In this document: positions 16,132 to 25,179 of the stretch, piece by piece
Numbering within the stretch: position 1 is the stretch's first letter
Layout: every line of letters begins with the position of its first letter
Source of the DNA: CALLVY01 sp937899855
Lineage (GTDB): Bacteria; Bacteroidota; Bacteroidia; Chitinophagales; Saprospiraceae
Assembly: GCA_039820405.1 (NCBI GenBank)
Contig: JBCBQC010000009.1
Span: 1 to 64,000 of the forward strand
Direction: 5' to 3'
Length of the DNA: 64,000 nt
The notes under the pieces: model-generated
Told to the model about the DNA's origin: nothing
The model's database searches: none
The model's input: only the letters and a program-made list of their open reading frames with translations
Position numbers and translations under genes: made by a program

Positions 16132-17772
16132 TTGAAGAACGGAATATATAGATTCTCATTCCTGCTCCTCTTTCTGACAATCGCCTCTTCCGCATCTGCT
16201 CAGTCCTCCTCGGATGGTAGCAATTACGTCATGATTACGCTGGCCTTGGTTGCTGCCCTCATCCTACTGGGCGTCATCCTACAGGTTGCCGACAACATGC
16301 TGCGAATCGAGGCCAAGGAAACGGGAGCGGACAAGACCGGAGTCAACTACTCGATCTTTCCCAACTTTGGGGATATGTTTAGCCCAAAAACGCCTCCCTT
16401 CGTAGGTAACGCCCCCTATTTTCACCTCAAGCGTGGATTTGATATTCCAGTGGAAGGCGTTCCCCACTCCGAAGTGGAGGAGGCCCCCCGGGGCAATACC
16501 TTCGCCATCCAACCCCCCAACTTTATCGGCATGTCGCCCATCCCCAAAATGGAGGTGGCCGTCGGCGATGAAGTCAAGGCGGGCGATCATCTGTTTTTTG
16601 ACAAAAAGCGGCCCGCCATCCATTATGTGGCTCCCGTTAGTGGCGAAGTCATCAGCATCGACCGCGGTGCCAAACGCTCCATCGCCCGGGTCGTCATCTT
16701 GGCCGACAAGGAGCAGAAGCACCGCGAATTGCCCAGCTTCGACGAAGCCGAGGGCAGCCGGGAGGATTTGGTCAACTTCCTGCTCGACACCGGCGCCTGG
16801 ACCCTGATCCGTCAGCGTCCCTTTGACGTCGTTCCCGAGCCCACCGACCAACCCAAGGCCATCTTCGTCTCCACTTTCGATTCCGCTCCCCTCGCCCCCA
16901 ATCTCAACCTTGCGGTACGGGGCCAGGAAGCCGCCTTCCAAAAGGGATTGGATATCCTCAATAAGCTGACCGAAGGCACCGTTCACCTTGGCCTCGATGC
17001 CCGTGGTGACGAAATGCCCGCCGCCGTGTATTCCGAGGCTCAAAACGTTCAGCTCAACTGGTTCAACGGCCCCCACCCCAGCGGCAACGTCGGGGTACAG
17101 ATTCACCACGTCGATCCCATCAACGCGGGCGAAAAGGTCTGGACCCTCAGCGTTCACGACGTCCTCGTCATCGGACGGCTGTTTACCGAAGGCCGTTACA
17201 ATACGTCCCGAGTAGTGGCCCTCTCCGGCTCGGAGTTTAAGGCTCCCCGCTACGTACGGACTTACCAGGGCGCCAAGATCGGGGATTTGGTCAAGGAGGA
17301 GCTTACCGATACCAAGATTCGCCTCATTTCGGGTGATCTGCTGAGTGGGGTACAGAAAAACGAAGAAGCGTTTCTCGACTTCTACGACGATCAGGTCACT
17401 TCGGTAGAAGAAGGGGACCACTACGATATGTTTGGTTGGTTGGTGCCCAGCGGCATCCGCCCCAGTGTGTCGCGTACCTACGCGGCGAACGTTATTTTCA
17501 GCGATACCAAGATCAAAGTCGATACCAATACCCACGGCGAAAAACGCGCTTTTGTGGTCACCGGACAGTACGAAGAGGTATTGCCAATGGATATTTACCC
17601 CCAACACTTGATGAAGGCCATAATGGCCAATGATTTCGAACGGATGGAAGGCTTGGGTCTCTACGAGTTGACGGAAGAGGACCTGGCGCTTTGCGAATTT
17701 GCCTGTACCTCCAAGCAACCCCTCCAAGCCATTCTGCGCGAAGGCTTGGAGGAAATGAGGCTACAGGGTTAA
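16132..17772 (+). CDS. nqrA: Na+-translocating NADH:quinone reductase subunit A with N-terminal signal/membrane extension
   Basis: NqrA is normally a peripheral cytoplasmic quinone-binding subunit of about 450 residues beginning near the motif LKRGFDIPVEG. Here that motif is at residues 99-109 of a 546-residue protein. Ahead of it are a signal-peptide-like segment (residues 1-23, ending SASAQ), a transmembrane segment (about 31-52) and a 45-residue linker. The start is TTG at 16132; no ATG upstream is in frame, and the -7 box at 16082 fits this start. The core then follows the family through PIPKMEVAVGDEV and FNGPHPSGNVGVQIHH. Alternative internal starts exist (ATG 16231, ATG near 16375), and the last would give a normal-length NqrA. 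The intervening codons look protein-like, so I favour the extension being real. Confidence 0.88.
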   Translation: MKNGIYRFSFLLLFLTIASSASAQSSSDGSNYVMITLALVAALILLGVILQVADNMLRIEAKETGADKTGVNYSIFPNFGDMFSPKTPPFVGNAPYFHLKRGFDIPVEGVPHSEVEEAPRGNTFAIQPPNFIGMSPIPKMEVAVGDEVKAGDHLFFDKKRPAIHYVAPVSGEVISIDRGAKRSIARVVILADKEQKHRELPSFDEAEGSREDLVNFLLDTGAWTLIRQRPFDVVPEPTDQPKAIFVSTFDSAPLAPNLNLAVRGQEAAFQKGLDILNKLTEGTVHLGLDARGDEMPAAVYSEAQNVQLNWFNGPHPSGNVGVQIHHVDPINAGEKVWTLSVHDVLVIGRLFTEGRYNTSRVVALSGSEFKAPRYVRTYQGAKIGDLVKEELTDTKIRLISGDLLSGVQKNEEAFLDFYDDQVTSVEEGDHYDMFGWLVPSGIRPSVSRTYAANVIFSDTKIKVDTNTHGEKRAFVVTGQYEEVLPMDIYPQHLMKAIMANDFERMEGLGLYELTEEDLALCEFACTSKQPLQAILREGLEEMRLQG

Positions 17773-17825
17773 ACGGTAGTTCGTGTATATTCACCTGAAC
17801 ACAACAACAACTTATTACCAACGTC

Positions 17826-19067
17826 ATGGCACTGATTGATTTTTTCAAAAAGATTGAACCGGATAAGAAAAAGTCACCCTTTCTACATACGCTTTACGAT
17901 GGCTTTTTCACCTTTGCTTATACGCCCGATACCGTTACTTCGGGTAAGGGCGTACACATCCGCGATGGGATGGACCTCAAGCGCACCATGGTTTTTGTGG
18001 TGCTCGCAATGCAGTTTTGCTACCTGTTTGGCACCTTCAACATCGGACACCAGCATTTTGTAGCCCTTGGACAGCATACGGGCTTGCTCGAAGGTTTCCA
18101 CCTCAAATTGGTCCACGGACTGATCAAATTGTTGCCCATTTTCGTGGTGACTCACGTGGTAGGGCTGGGGATTGAATTTTGGTACGCGGCCAGGAAAGGC
18201 CACGCCATCGAAGAAGGTTTTCTGGTTTCGGGAGCCCTCATCCCACTCATCATGCCTCCCGATCTGCCGCTTTGGATCCTCGCGATTTCCGTGGCGTTTG
18301 CCGTTATCGTGGGCAAGGAGGCCTTCGGAGGTACGGGGATGAACATTCTCAATATTGCCCTACTCTGCCGGGTATTCGTCTTCTTTGCCTATCCCACCGA
18401 GATTTCGGGAGACCAAGTCTGGGTGTCGGCCGTTGCCGATGGGGTAGCCAACTATGGCTGGTGGCACACGACGGTATTTAATGGCTTTTTTGAATCCATA
18501 GGCTGGTCCACCTTCCAGCCGGGGTCCCCGGTTGTCGACGCCTTTACGGGGGCCACTCCGCTCGGCTTGGCCGCTGCGGGGGGCTGGGAAGCCGTGACTG
18601 ATGTGTACACCACCTCGCAAATGTGGTGGGGCACCATCCCCGGCTCGATCGGGGAGAGTAGCAAGCCCCTGATTCTGGTGGGCGTCTTTATCCTACTGAG
18701 TACGGGCATCGCCTCCTGGCGGATCATGGTGAGTATGTTTATCGGTGGAGCCGTGATGGCCATGCTGCTCAATATCTGGGGAGCCAACCCCTTCATGGAA
18801 GTCCCTTGGTATTACCAATTTTATATGGGTAGCTTCCTCTTCGCGATGGCTTTTATGGCCACCGATCCGGTGACCGCCGCCTCGACCAATCGCGGAAAGT
18901 GGGTGTATGGTTTCTTCATCGGTTTTGTCGGCATGATTATTCGGGTGTTAAACCCAGCGTATCCCGAAGGCTGGATGCTGGCCATTTTGTTCATGAATGT
19001 CTTTGCTCCGCTGATCGATCACTACGTTCTTCAAGCTAACATTTCAAAAAGATTAAAACGTGCATAG
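17826..19067 (+). CDS. nqrB: Na+-translocating NADH:quinone reductase subunit B
   Basis: The 413-residue integral membrane subunit carries many hydrophobic helices and helps form the sodium channel and riboflavin site. The covalent FMN attachment motif is DAFTGAT, with the acceptor Thr at residue 244. HTLYDGFFTFAYTP near the N-terminus and GKEAFGGTGMNILN near residue 165 are family-typical. The gene lies 53 bases after nqrA and overlaps nqrC by 8 bases. Attachment of FMN needs an ApbE flavin transferase, which is not encoded in this window. Confidence 0.97.
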   Translation: MALIDFFKKIEPDKKKSPFLHTLYDGFFTFAYTPDTVTSGKGVHIRDGMDLKRTMVFVVLAMQFCYLFGTFNIGHQHFVALGQHTGLLEGFHLKLVHGLIKLLPIFVVTHVVGLGIEFWYAARKGHAIEEGFLVSGALIPLIMPPDLPLWILAISVAFAVIVGKEAFGGTGMNILNIALLCRVFVFFAYPTEISGDQVWVSAVADGVANYGWWHTTVFNGFFESIGWSTFQPGSPVVDAFTGATPLGLAAAGGWEAVTDVYTTSQMWWGTIPGSIGESSKPLILVGVFILLSTGIASWRIMVSMFIGGAVMAMLLNIWGANPFMEVPWYYQFYMGSFLFAMAFMATDPVTAASTNRGKWVYGFFIGFVGMIIRVLNPAYPEGWMLAILFMNVFAPLIDHYVLQANISKRLKRA

Positions 19068-19830
19068 TACCAATTACGTTCTCGCCTTTGTAATGACCAT
19101 GACCGTGGGCGTGGCCCTGGTTCTGGCCCTGTTGTCCTCTTCTTGGAAGGCCAAGTCGAAGGAAAACGAAGCCATCTTTAACAAACGCGCCATCCTGGCC
19201 GCCGTCAAAGATCACCTGGGAGGGATGGATCCCAAGACGATGTCCGATGAGGAAGTGCTGGAGATTTTTGGCCAAAATGTCACCCAAATGGCCCTCAACA
19301 TGGACGGCCAGGAGATCGATGCGGCCGCAGTGGAAGCTGCCGGACATAAGGGTGGCATGGCCGAGAATATCGATATGAAGAAGGAAAAGAAGAAACCGGA
19401 AGCCGAACGCATCCGACCGCTGTTTGTTTATAAAAAAGACGGCAAGGAGTTCTACATTCTCTCCATTCGGGGCAATGGCCTCTGGGACGAAATCTGGGGT
19501 TACGTAGCCTTGGAAAGCGATTGGAATACCGTGGCGGGCGCCGCTTTTGATCACCAGGGAGAAACGCCCGGTCTCGGGGCCGAAATCAAGGACAATACCT
19601 CCTGGGCGGCTCAGTTCAAGGGCGAAAAAATCTTTGACAATCAGGGCAACTACGTTTCGATCGCCGTGGTCAAAGGGGGAGCAGCTCCCAGTAATCCCCA
19701 CGCCGTGGATGGCATCTCGGGGGCTACCGTTACGGCCAATGGGGTCGGGGAAATGCTCGAGCGGGGGCTCAAGTATTACCTGCCCTACATCAACAAAGTC
19801 GACGATAGCAAAAAGCTGAGTCTCAACTAG
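19060..19830 (+). CDS. nqrC: Na+-translocating NADH:quinone reductase subunit C
   Basis: The 256-residue subunit has one N-terminal membrane helix (about residues 5-25) and a periplasmic FMN domain. The flavinylation motif DGISGATVTANG places the FMN-bearing Thr at residue 223. Translation starts at GTG 19060, inside the end of nqrB (the bases GTGCATAG hold both the start and the nqrB stop). The first ATG would remove part of the membrane helix, so the GTG start is preferred. The overlap implies translational coupling with nqrB. A Lys/Glu-rich stretch (about residues 106-118) is an acidic-basic insertion. Confidence 0.95.
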   Translation: MHSTNYVLAFVMTMTVGVALVLALLSSSWKAKSKENEAIFNKRAILAAVKDHLGGMDPKTMSDEEVLEIFGQNVTQMALNMDGQEIDAAAVEAAGHKGGMAENIDMKKEKKKPEAERIRPLFVYKKDGKEFYILSIRGNGLWDEIWGYVALESDWNTVAGAAFDHQGETPGLGAEIKDNTSWAAQFKGEKIFDNQGNYVSIAVVKGGAAPSNPHAVDGISGATVTANGVGEMLERGLKYYLPYINKVDDSKKLSLN

Positions 19831-19894
19831 TCCTCGCGACTGGTCAGATAGGAAAAATTACACATTGATTGCAGTTTATTAAACATCAGTAACA

Positions 19895-20671
<777 letters not shown>

Positions 20672-20721
20672 GCCCCCACTGGAGTAGATCATTAATTGCG
20701 AACGAACGTTAATCAAATACA

Positions 20722-21336
20722 ATGGAATTTTTCAATATCTTCATCAAAGCTGCCTTCATCGAGAACCTCGTTCTGGCCTATTTCCTGGGGATGTGTTCGT
20801 ACCTCGCCGTTTCCAAGACCGTGCAAACCGCCTTTGGTCTGGGACTCGCCGTCATCTTCGTACTCGGCATCACCATGCCGATCAACTGGATGATCAACGA
20901 ATACCTGCTGAGCGAAAATGGATTGCTGGGTATGGACCTGACATTCCTGCGCTTTATCCTCTTCATCGCGGTAATCGCCTCGATGGTGCAGCTGGTAGAA
21001 TTGGTGGTGGAAAAATTTTCTCCCTCCCTCTACAACTCGCTCGGTATCTTCCTACCGCTCATCACGGTAAACTGCGCCATCCTCGGTGGCTCGCTCTTTA
21101 TGGTATCCCGCGAGTACAACTTTAGCGAATCCGTAGCCTTTGGGCTCGGTGGTGGTTTTGGCTGGTTTCTGGCCATCATCGCCCTGGCGGCCATCCGCGA
21201 AAAGATTCGATACTCCGCCGTACCACCCGCCCTCCGGGGACTGGGTATGGCCTTCATCCTGACCGGCCTGATGGGCATGGCCTTTATGAGCCTGATGGGC
21301 ATCGACCCCCAGGCTCTGGGTGATTTGACGCATTAA
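20722..21336 (+). CDS. nqrE: Na+-translocating NADH:quinone reductase subunit E
   Basis: The 204-residue membrane subunit has six predicted helices and the family features AAFIENLVLAYFLGMCSYLA at the N-terminus and TVNCAILGGSLFM near residue 114. Each motif holds one of the cysteines (near residues 26 and 117) that, with NqrD, should bind the iron centre in the membrane. It has the usual length of NqrE, unlike NqrA and NqrD here. Spacing is 50 bases from nqrD and 26 bases to nqrF. Confidence 0.96.
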   Translation: MEFFNIFIKAAFIENLVLAYFLGMCSYLAVSKTVQTAFGLGLAVIFVLGITMPINWMINEYLLSENGLLGMDLTFLRFILFIAVIASMVQLVELVVEKFSPSLYNSLGIFLPLITVNCAILGGSLFMVSREYNFSESVAFGLGGGFGWFLAIIALAAIREKIRYSAVPPALRGLGMAFILTGLMGMAFMSLMGIDPQALGDLTH

Positions 21337-21362
21337 TATTAAGCAAAAAAAGACCTGTACTT

Positions 21363-22640
21363 ATGTTTATAGTATATTCGATCCTAGTGTTTAGTGCGGT
21401 GATCCTGGCGCTTTCCTTTATGCTGATCTACGCACGAAAGAAGCTGGTACCTCAGGGAGACGTCAAAATCGTCGTCAATGGCGATGAGTCGAATCCCATC
21501 CTGGTACAACCCGGCGTTTCCCTACTCACGGCCCTATCTGACAAGAGCGTTTTCCTGCCTTCCGCCTGCGGAGGCGGGGGCACCTGCGCCATGTGCGAAT
21601 GCCACGTTTTGGAAGGTGGAGGTGATGTACTGCCCACCGAGCTCAACCACCTTACGCGTCGCGAAGTGGGGGAGCACAAGCGCCTGGCCTGTCAGGTGAA
21701 GGTACGGCAAGACATGGTCATCACCATTCCCGAAGAAATCTTTGGCATCAAGAAGTGGGAATGCGAAGTGGTCTCCAACGACAACGTGGCTACCTTCATC
21801 AAAGAGTTTGTGGTCAAACTGCCCGACGGCGAAAGCCTCGACTTCCAATCGGGTGGTTACATCCAAATTGACGTGCCCAAGGTGACGGTCGACTTTTCGA
21901 GCGACATCGACATCCAGAAGGAATACCACCCGGATTGGGACAAATTCGACCTCTGGTCGCTCAAGATGGTCAATGCTGAGGAGCAGTTCCGTGCTTATTC
22001 CATGGCCAATCACCCCGCGGAAGGAAACATCGTGATGTTGAATATTCGTATCGCTACGCCACCCTGGGATCGTCAGAAAAATCAATGGATGCCCGTCAAT
22101 CCCGGTGTTTGCTCTTCTTACGTCTTCTCGCGCAAACAAGGTGACAAAGTCACGGTATCGGGCCCCTACGGTGAATTCTTTATCAAGCCCACCAAAAAGG
22201 AGATGGTGTACATCGGTGGTGGGGCCGGGATGGCTCCCCTGCGTTCGCACCTCTTCCACCTCTTCCACACCCTCAAGACCAAGGACCGGAAGGTATCCTA
22301 CTGGTACGGTGGGCGGTCGGTACGCGAGCTGTTCTACACCGAACACTTCCGCGAAATCGAAAAGGAGTTCCCCAACTTTAGCTACCACGTCGCCCTCTCC
22401 GATCCGATGGAGGAAGACAAGTGGGTGATCAAGGAGGACGTAGAAGATAAAGATGGAGACGGCTACAAAGGCTTTATCCACCAAGTCCTGTACGACAACT
22501 ACCTCAAAAATCACCCCGAACCGGAAGAAATCGAGTACTATTTCTGCGGCCCACCGCTGATGAATGCCGCCGTGATCAAAATGCTCGACGAACTCGGAGT
22601 ACCCGACGAAAATATCGCCTTTGATGATTTTGGCGGTTAA
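21363..22640 (+). CDS. nqrF: Na+-translocating NADH:quinone reductase subunit F
   Basis: The 425-residue subunit accepts electrons from NADH. It has an N-terminal membrane helix (about residues 3-22), a plant-type 2Fe-2S ferredoxin domain with C69, C75, C78 and C110, an FAD-binding domain (RAYSMAN) and an NADH-binding domain (YIGGGAGMAPLRSHLFH, then YFCGPPLMNAAV). Domain order and length are those of NqrF. It closes the operon, and a strong intrinsic terminator follows within 35 bases. Confidence 0.97.
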   Translation: MFIVYSILVFSAVILALSFMLIYARKKLVPQGDVKIVVNGDESNPILVQPGVSLLTALSDKSVFLPSACGGGGTCAMCECHVLEGGGDVLPTELNHLTRREVGEHKRLACQVKVRQDMVITIPEEIFGIKKWECEVVSNDNVATFIKEFVVKLPDGESLDFQSGGYIQIDVPKVTVDFSSDIDIQKEYHPDWDKFDLWSLKMVNAEEQFRAYSMANHPAEGNIVMLNIRIATPPWDRQKNQWMPVNPGVCSSYVFSRKQGDKVTVSGPYGEFFIKPTKKEMVYIGGGAGMAPLRSHLFHLFHTLKTKDRKVSYWYGGRSVRELFYTEHFREIEKEFPNFSYHVALSDPMEEDKWVIKEDVEDKDGDGYKGFIHQVLYDNYLKNHPEPEEIEYYFCGPPLMNAAVIKMLDELGVPDENIAFDDFGG

Positions 22641-22672
22641 TAACCCAATATAAAATCCAAATGAAAAATCTA

Positions 22673-22702
22673 GCGGGTCCGTATTCACGGACCCGCTTTT
22701 TG
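22673..22702 (+). terminator. Intrinsic terminator of the nqr operon
   Basis: GCGGGTCCGT (22673-22682) pairs perfectly with ACGGACCCGC (22687-22696) around an ATTC loop and is followed by TTTTTG. It separates nqrF from the convergent metalloprotease gene, whose last codon ends at 22703. The A-poor left flank suggests one-way action. Confidence 0.92.
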
Positions 22703-24955
22703 TTATTTGGAAAACCGGACGGTGCTGGTCTGCGCGCCCGCCCGAATCTGTAAGGTATACATGCCCGGTAGCAAGTCATTCACCGCCACCGTACTGCCAT
22801 TCTTACCATCCGCCAACTGCCGTTGGACCAACTGCCCCAGGGCGTCGAAGATCAAAATCTCAGCTTGAGGAGCACCCAGCAAATCCGATTGGACCGTCAA
22901 CGTCGATTGCACAGGGTTGGGGAATACCTCAATACCGGCGGGGGCAAAGGCGAAGGCCAGGACTTCGGAATAGCTGCTGCTGCCGTCGTGATCGACCTGT
23001 TCGAGCCGGTAGTAATTGAGCTGGGGGAGGGGAGTAGCGTCCTCAAAGGCATAGTCGTAGCTGGTCCAGCTTTGTCCCCGGCCATTTACTTTTCCGATGG
23101 TTTCAAAATCTTTTCCATCCGCCGACCGCTGGACTTTGAAATAGGCGTTCTGCCGCTCCGAAGCCGTGGTCCATTCCAGGTAAACTTTTCCCGCCTCCTG
23201 AAAACCACTAAAGCGCGCCAGCTCGACGGGCAAGGGCAGCGCGGGGAGGTTGTAGCCCGAACTGGATAGCGCTCCGTGGATGGCGGTCAGTTCGGACAGG
23301 GAATAATTGAGGGAAAGAGCGGCCGCGTAGACGGCATTCGCCGCATCGTCCTGATTGGTACTGCTGTTGGTCATGCCGATGCCTTCCCAAAAAATCTTAT
23401 CCGTTCGGGGCCCCCCAATGGCATCCCAAACCTTGATCATCGCCGTGGCCCAAATTTGGCCATCCCGGTGAATGGCTCCGGTCAGGCCTCCGGGATAGGT
23501 CGCGGTGTAATCCACGATCCGGCCGTTCCAAAAAGGATTGTGGCCGTCCCAGATAAAAACCCAATTGTAGGCCGCATCGCCCGGATTCCACAGCCCGAGC
23601 CGCCGATTGTAAGAGGCCGCCCAGTAGTCGCCACAGCCCTCGCTCAAGCCATTGACCTGCGAAAGGCCCCCGTTGGTCACCCAGTCGTGTAGGCCGTGCC
23701 CCAGCTCGTGGTGAATCACGTCGGAATCTTCCGCATCATCCACGCCCCCTTCGCCAAAGGTAACGGTCTGGGTACCTCCCAAATAGTGCGAATTGTCGGC
23801 GCCGTTGAGGCCGTGCGGGTCAAATTTAACGCCCCCGGTATAGTCGGTAGGTTGGAGGGCGATGCCCAGGTCATCGTTGATGTAGCGCATCGAAGCGTCG
23901 ATGTGATAATAGGTATTGGTAGCTTCAAAGCCGTCCATGGTCCGGTTAAACTGCCAGTTGGAGGAGGGTTGCTCGTAAAGGCCATTGAAGGGGCCTTCCA
24001 CGTCGACGATTTCGGCCCAGGGGCCTACCAGTTGGTAATTGGTACCATCGTAGCTGATGTCGCGCAAGCTGACCGTATTGATCTCGTTGGCCAATTGGGG
24101 CGAAGTGTTGTCGCTATTGTCGGAATAGCCGGGATCGTTGTAGCTGGCGTTGGCACTCGACAGCGGGTCGGGATCAAAGACACTACCGGTTCCGTCAACG
24201 AGGAAGAAGGGCGGTGCGCTGGGGATGGCGGGGCTGATACTGACCCGATGGTCGTGGTAGTAACAAGAGATGTCTTCCAGCTTATGGATTTGTCCCGTCT
24301 GAGCATCGACGTAGGCTTCCCACTCGCCGATGGGGTCGTTGCCGATCAGTACCAGGTGGTGGACCAAACGGGCCTCTCCCGCCAGGTCGAGTATGGCCAG
24401 GCTGGTTTCCTCGTGGATCAGCGGCCCTTTGATTTGGGCGCGTTCGACGATGAGCTGGCGGGCAAAATCGGCGCTTTTGCTGGCTTTGGCACTGGCCAAG
24501 GCCAGGTCGTAGCGAAAGCCATTCATGACGAAGTCGACTCGCCGTTCGCGATCGTAGTGGATGGTCAGCTCGGCCCCGATAACGGGTAGATCTTGTAAGT
24601 ATTGCCGGAGCCGAACCGTAGTGCCCGCCAGGCTGGGCCGCACGGCGTGCAGTTGGAGCTGGTCGAGGTCGCGGCGGCTGATCCCCAGAAGGTCCTGATG
24701 ATCGTCGAGGTACTGGCGGGCCATCCGCTCGGGGGTATCGGGTCGGAGGGGGTAGCCCGGATGGTAGAGGGCCCGGGGTAGCCCGGTGAGGGCATCCAAC
24801 CTCTGATTGACGTTGCGTAGGGAGTTTTCGGAGCTGGTCAAGTGTACCTCAAAGGAGGTGGGGTGGGTAGCTTTTTGGGCCGCGAGGGGGGCGTGGTAGA
24901 GGCCCAGGAGCCCAAAAAGGCCCCAGAGTAGTTGGTGGATTCGTTTCATGATCAT
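22703..24955 (-). CDS. Secreted zinc metalloprotease with FTP propeptide and T9SS type A sorting domain
   Basis: The 750-residue product has a signal peptide (to about residue 27, ending PLAAQ). A fungalysin/thermolysin-type propeptide follows (YLQDLPVIGAELTIHYDRE near residue 115). The catalytic zinc motif HHELGHGLHDW is near residue 415, with the downstream Glu motif SEGCGDYWAAS. Overall it resembles fungalysin-like M36/M4 metallopeptidases. A fibronectin-like segment (VYLEWTTASERQNAYFKVQR) and a C-terminal type A sorting domain (IEVFPNPVQSTLTV to the end) mark it for secretion by the type IX system. Two ATGs, 24955 and 24949, are possible starts. A small inverted repeat lies 6-21 bases upstream. 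Confidence 0.92.
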   Translation of the reverse strand: MIMKRIHQLLWGLFGLLGLYHAPLAAQKATHPTSFEVHLTSSENSLRNVNQRLDALTGLPRALYHPGYPLRPDTPERMARQYLDDHQDLLGISRRDLDQLQLHAVRPSLAGTTVRLRQYLQDLPVIGAELTIHYDRERRVDFVMNGFRYDLALASAKASKSADFARQLIVERAQIKGPLIHEETSLAILDLAGEARLVHHLVLIGNDPIGEWEAYVDAQTGQIHKLEDISCYYHDHRVSISPAIPSAPPFFLVDGTGSVFDPDPLSSANASYNDPGYSDNSDNTSPQLANEINTVSLRDISYDGTNYQLVGPWAEIVDVEGPFNGLYEQPSSNWQFNRTMDGFEATNTYYHIDASMRYINDDLGIALQPTDYTGGVKFDPHGLNGADNSHYLGGTQTVTFGEGGVDDAEDSDVIHHELGHGLHDWVTNGGLSQVNGLSEGCGDYWAASYNRRLGLWNPGDAAYNWVFIWDGHNPFWNGRIVDYTATYPGGLTGAIHRDGQIWATAMIKVWDAIGGPRTDKIFWEGIGMTNSSTNQDDAANAVYAAALSLNYSLSELTAIHGALSSSGYNLPALPLPVELARFSGFQEAGKVYLEWTTASERQNAYFKVQRSADGKDFETIGKVNGRGQSWTSYDYAFEDATPLPQLNYYRLEQVDHDGSSSYSEVLAFAFAPAGIEVFPNPVQSTLTVQSDLLGAPQAEILIFDALGQLVQRQLADGKNGSTVAVNDLLPGMYTLQIRAGAQTSTVRFSK

Positions 24956-24960
24956 TGGTT

Positions 24961-24976
24961 TAACTTCTTTAAGTTA
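24961..24976. promoter_or_regulatory. Inverted repeat directly upstream of the metalloprotease start
   Basis: TAACTT-CTTT-AAGTTA is a perfect 6-bp inverted repeat whose near edge is five bases from the ATG at 24955. It could be an operator or a 5' UTR hairpin near the initiation site. Short AT-rich palindromes also arise by chance. Confidence 0.3.
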
Positions 24977-25125
24977 GGGAAAACCGCCGTAATCTCCACT
25001 AGAAGCCAGCATTTTCTACGCCTTGTCGGTAGCCCGCGGGTGGGATGCGTTTGCCTTTTCTCCGCATTTGAGCTCGGCATCGAACGCGGGAAACCATTTT
25101 GATTTTAGAATCGTTGACAAACTTG

Positions 25126-25133
25126 TATCTTCG
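25126..25133 (+). promoter_or_regulatory. Candidate -7 box for metG
   Basis: TATCTTCG is one mismatch from TAnnTTTG and is followed by CA, as in many Bacteroidota promoters. A TTTTG at 25097-25101 could be the -33 element, although the spacing of about 24 is long. Transcription would start roughly 40 bases before the ATG. Confidence 0.45.
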
Positions 25134-25179
25134 CATCCGTACCGAAAAAGCCTCCCCAACCTGGCGGCATTCGGTAAAA

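Noticed and set aside
16279..17727. A 482-codon open frame on the minus strand opposite nqrA
   Set aside because: It is the antisense shadow of nqrA in GC-rich DNA; nqrA has full family similarity and the opposite frame has none.
21534..22688. A 384-codon minus-strand frame opposite nqrF
   Set aside because: NqrF motifs (2Fe-2S cysteines, FAD and NADH sites) are on the plus strand; the opposite frame also runs through the nqr terminator stem.
23696..24589. A 297-codon plus-strand frame opposite the metalloprotease
   Set aside because: It is a shadow of the FTP/catalytic region of the leftward gene; no start signal or domain was found.
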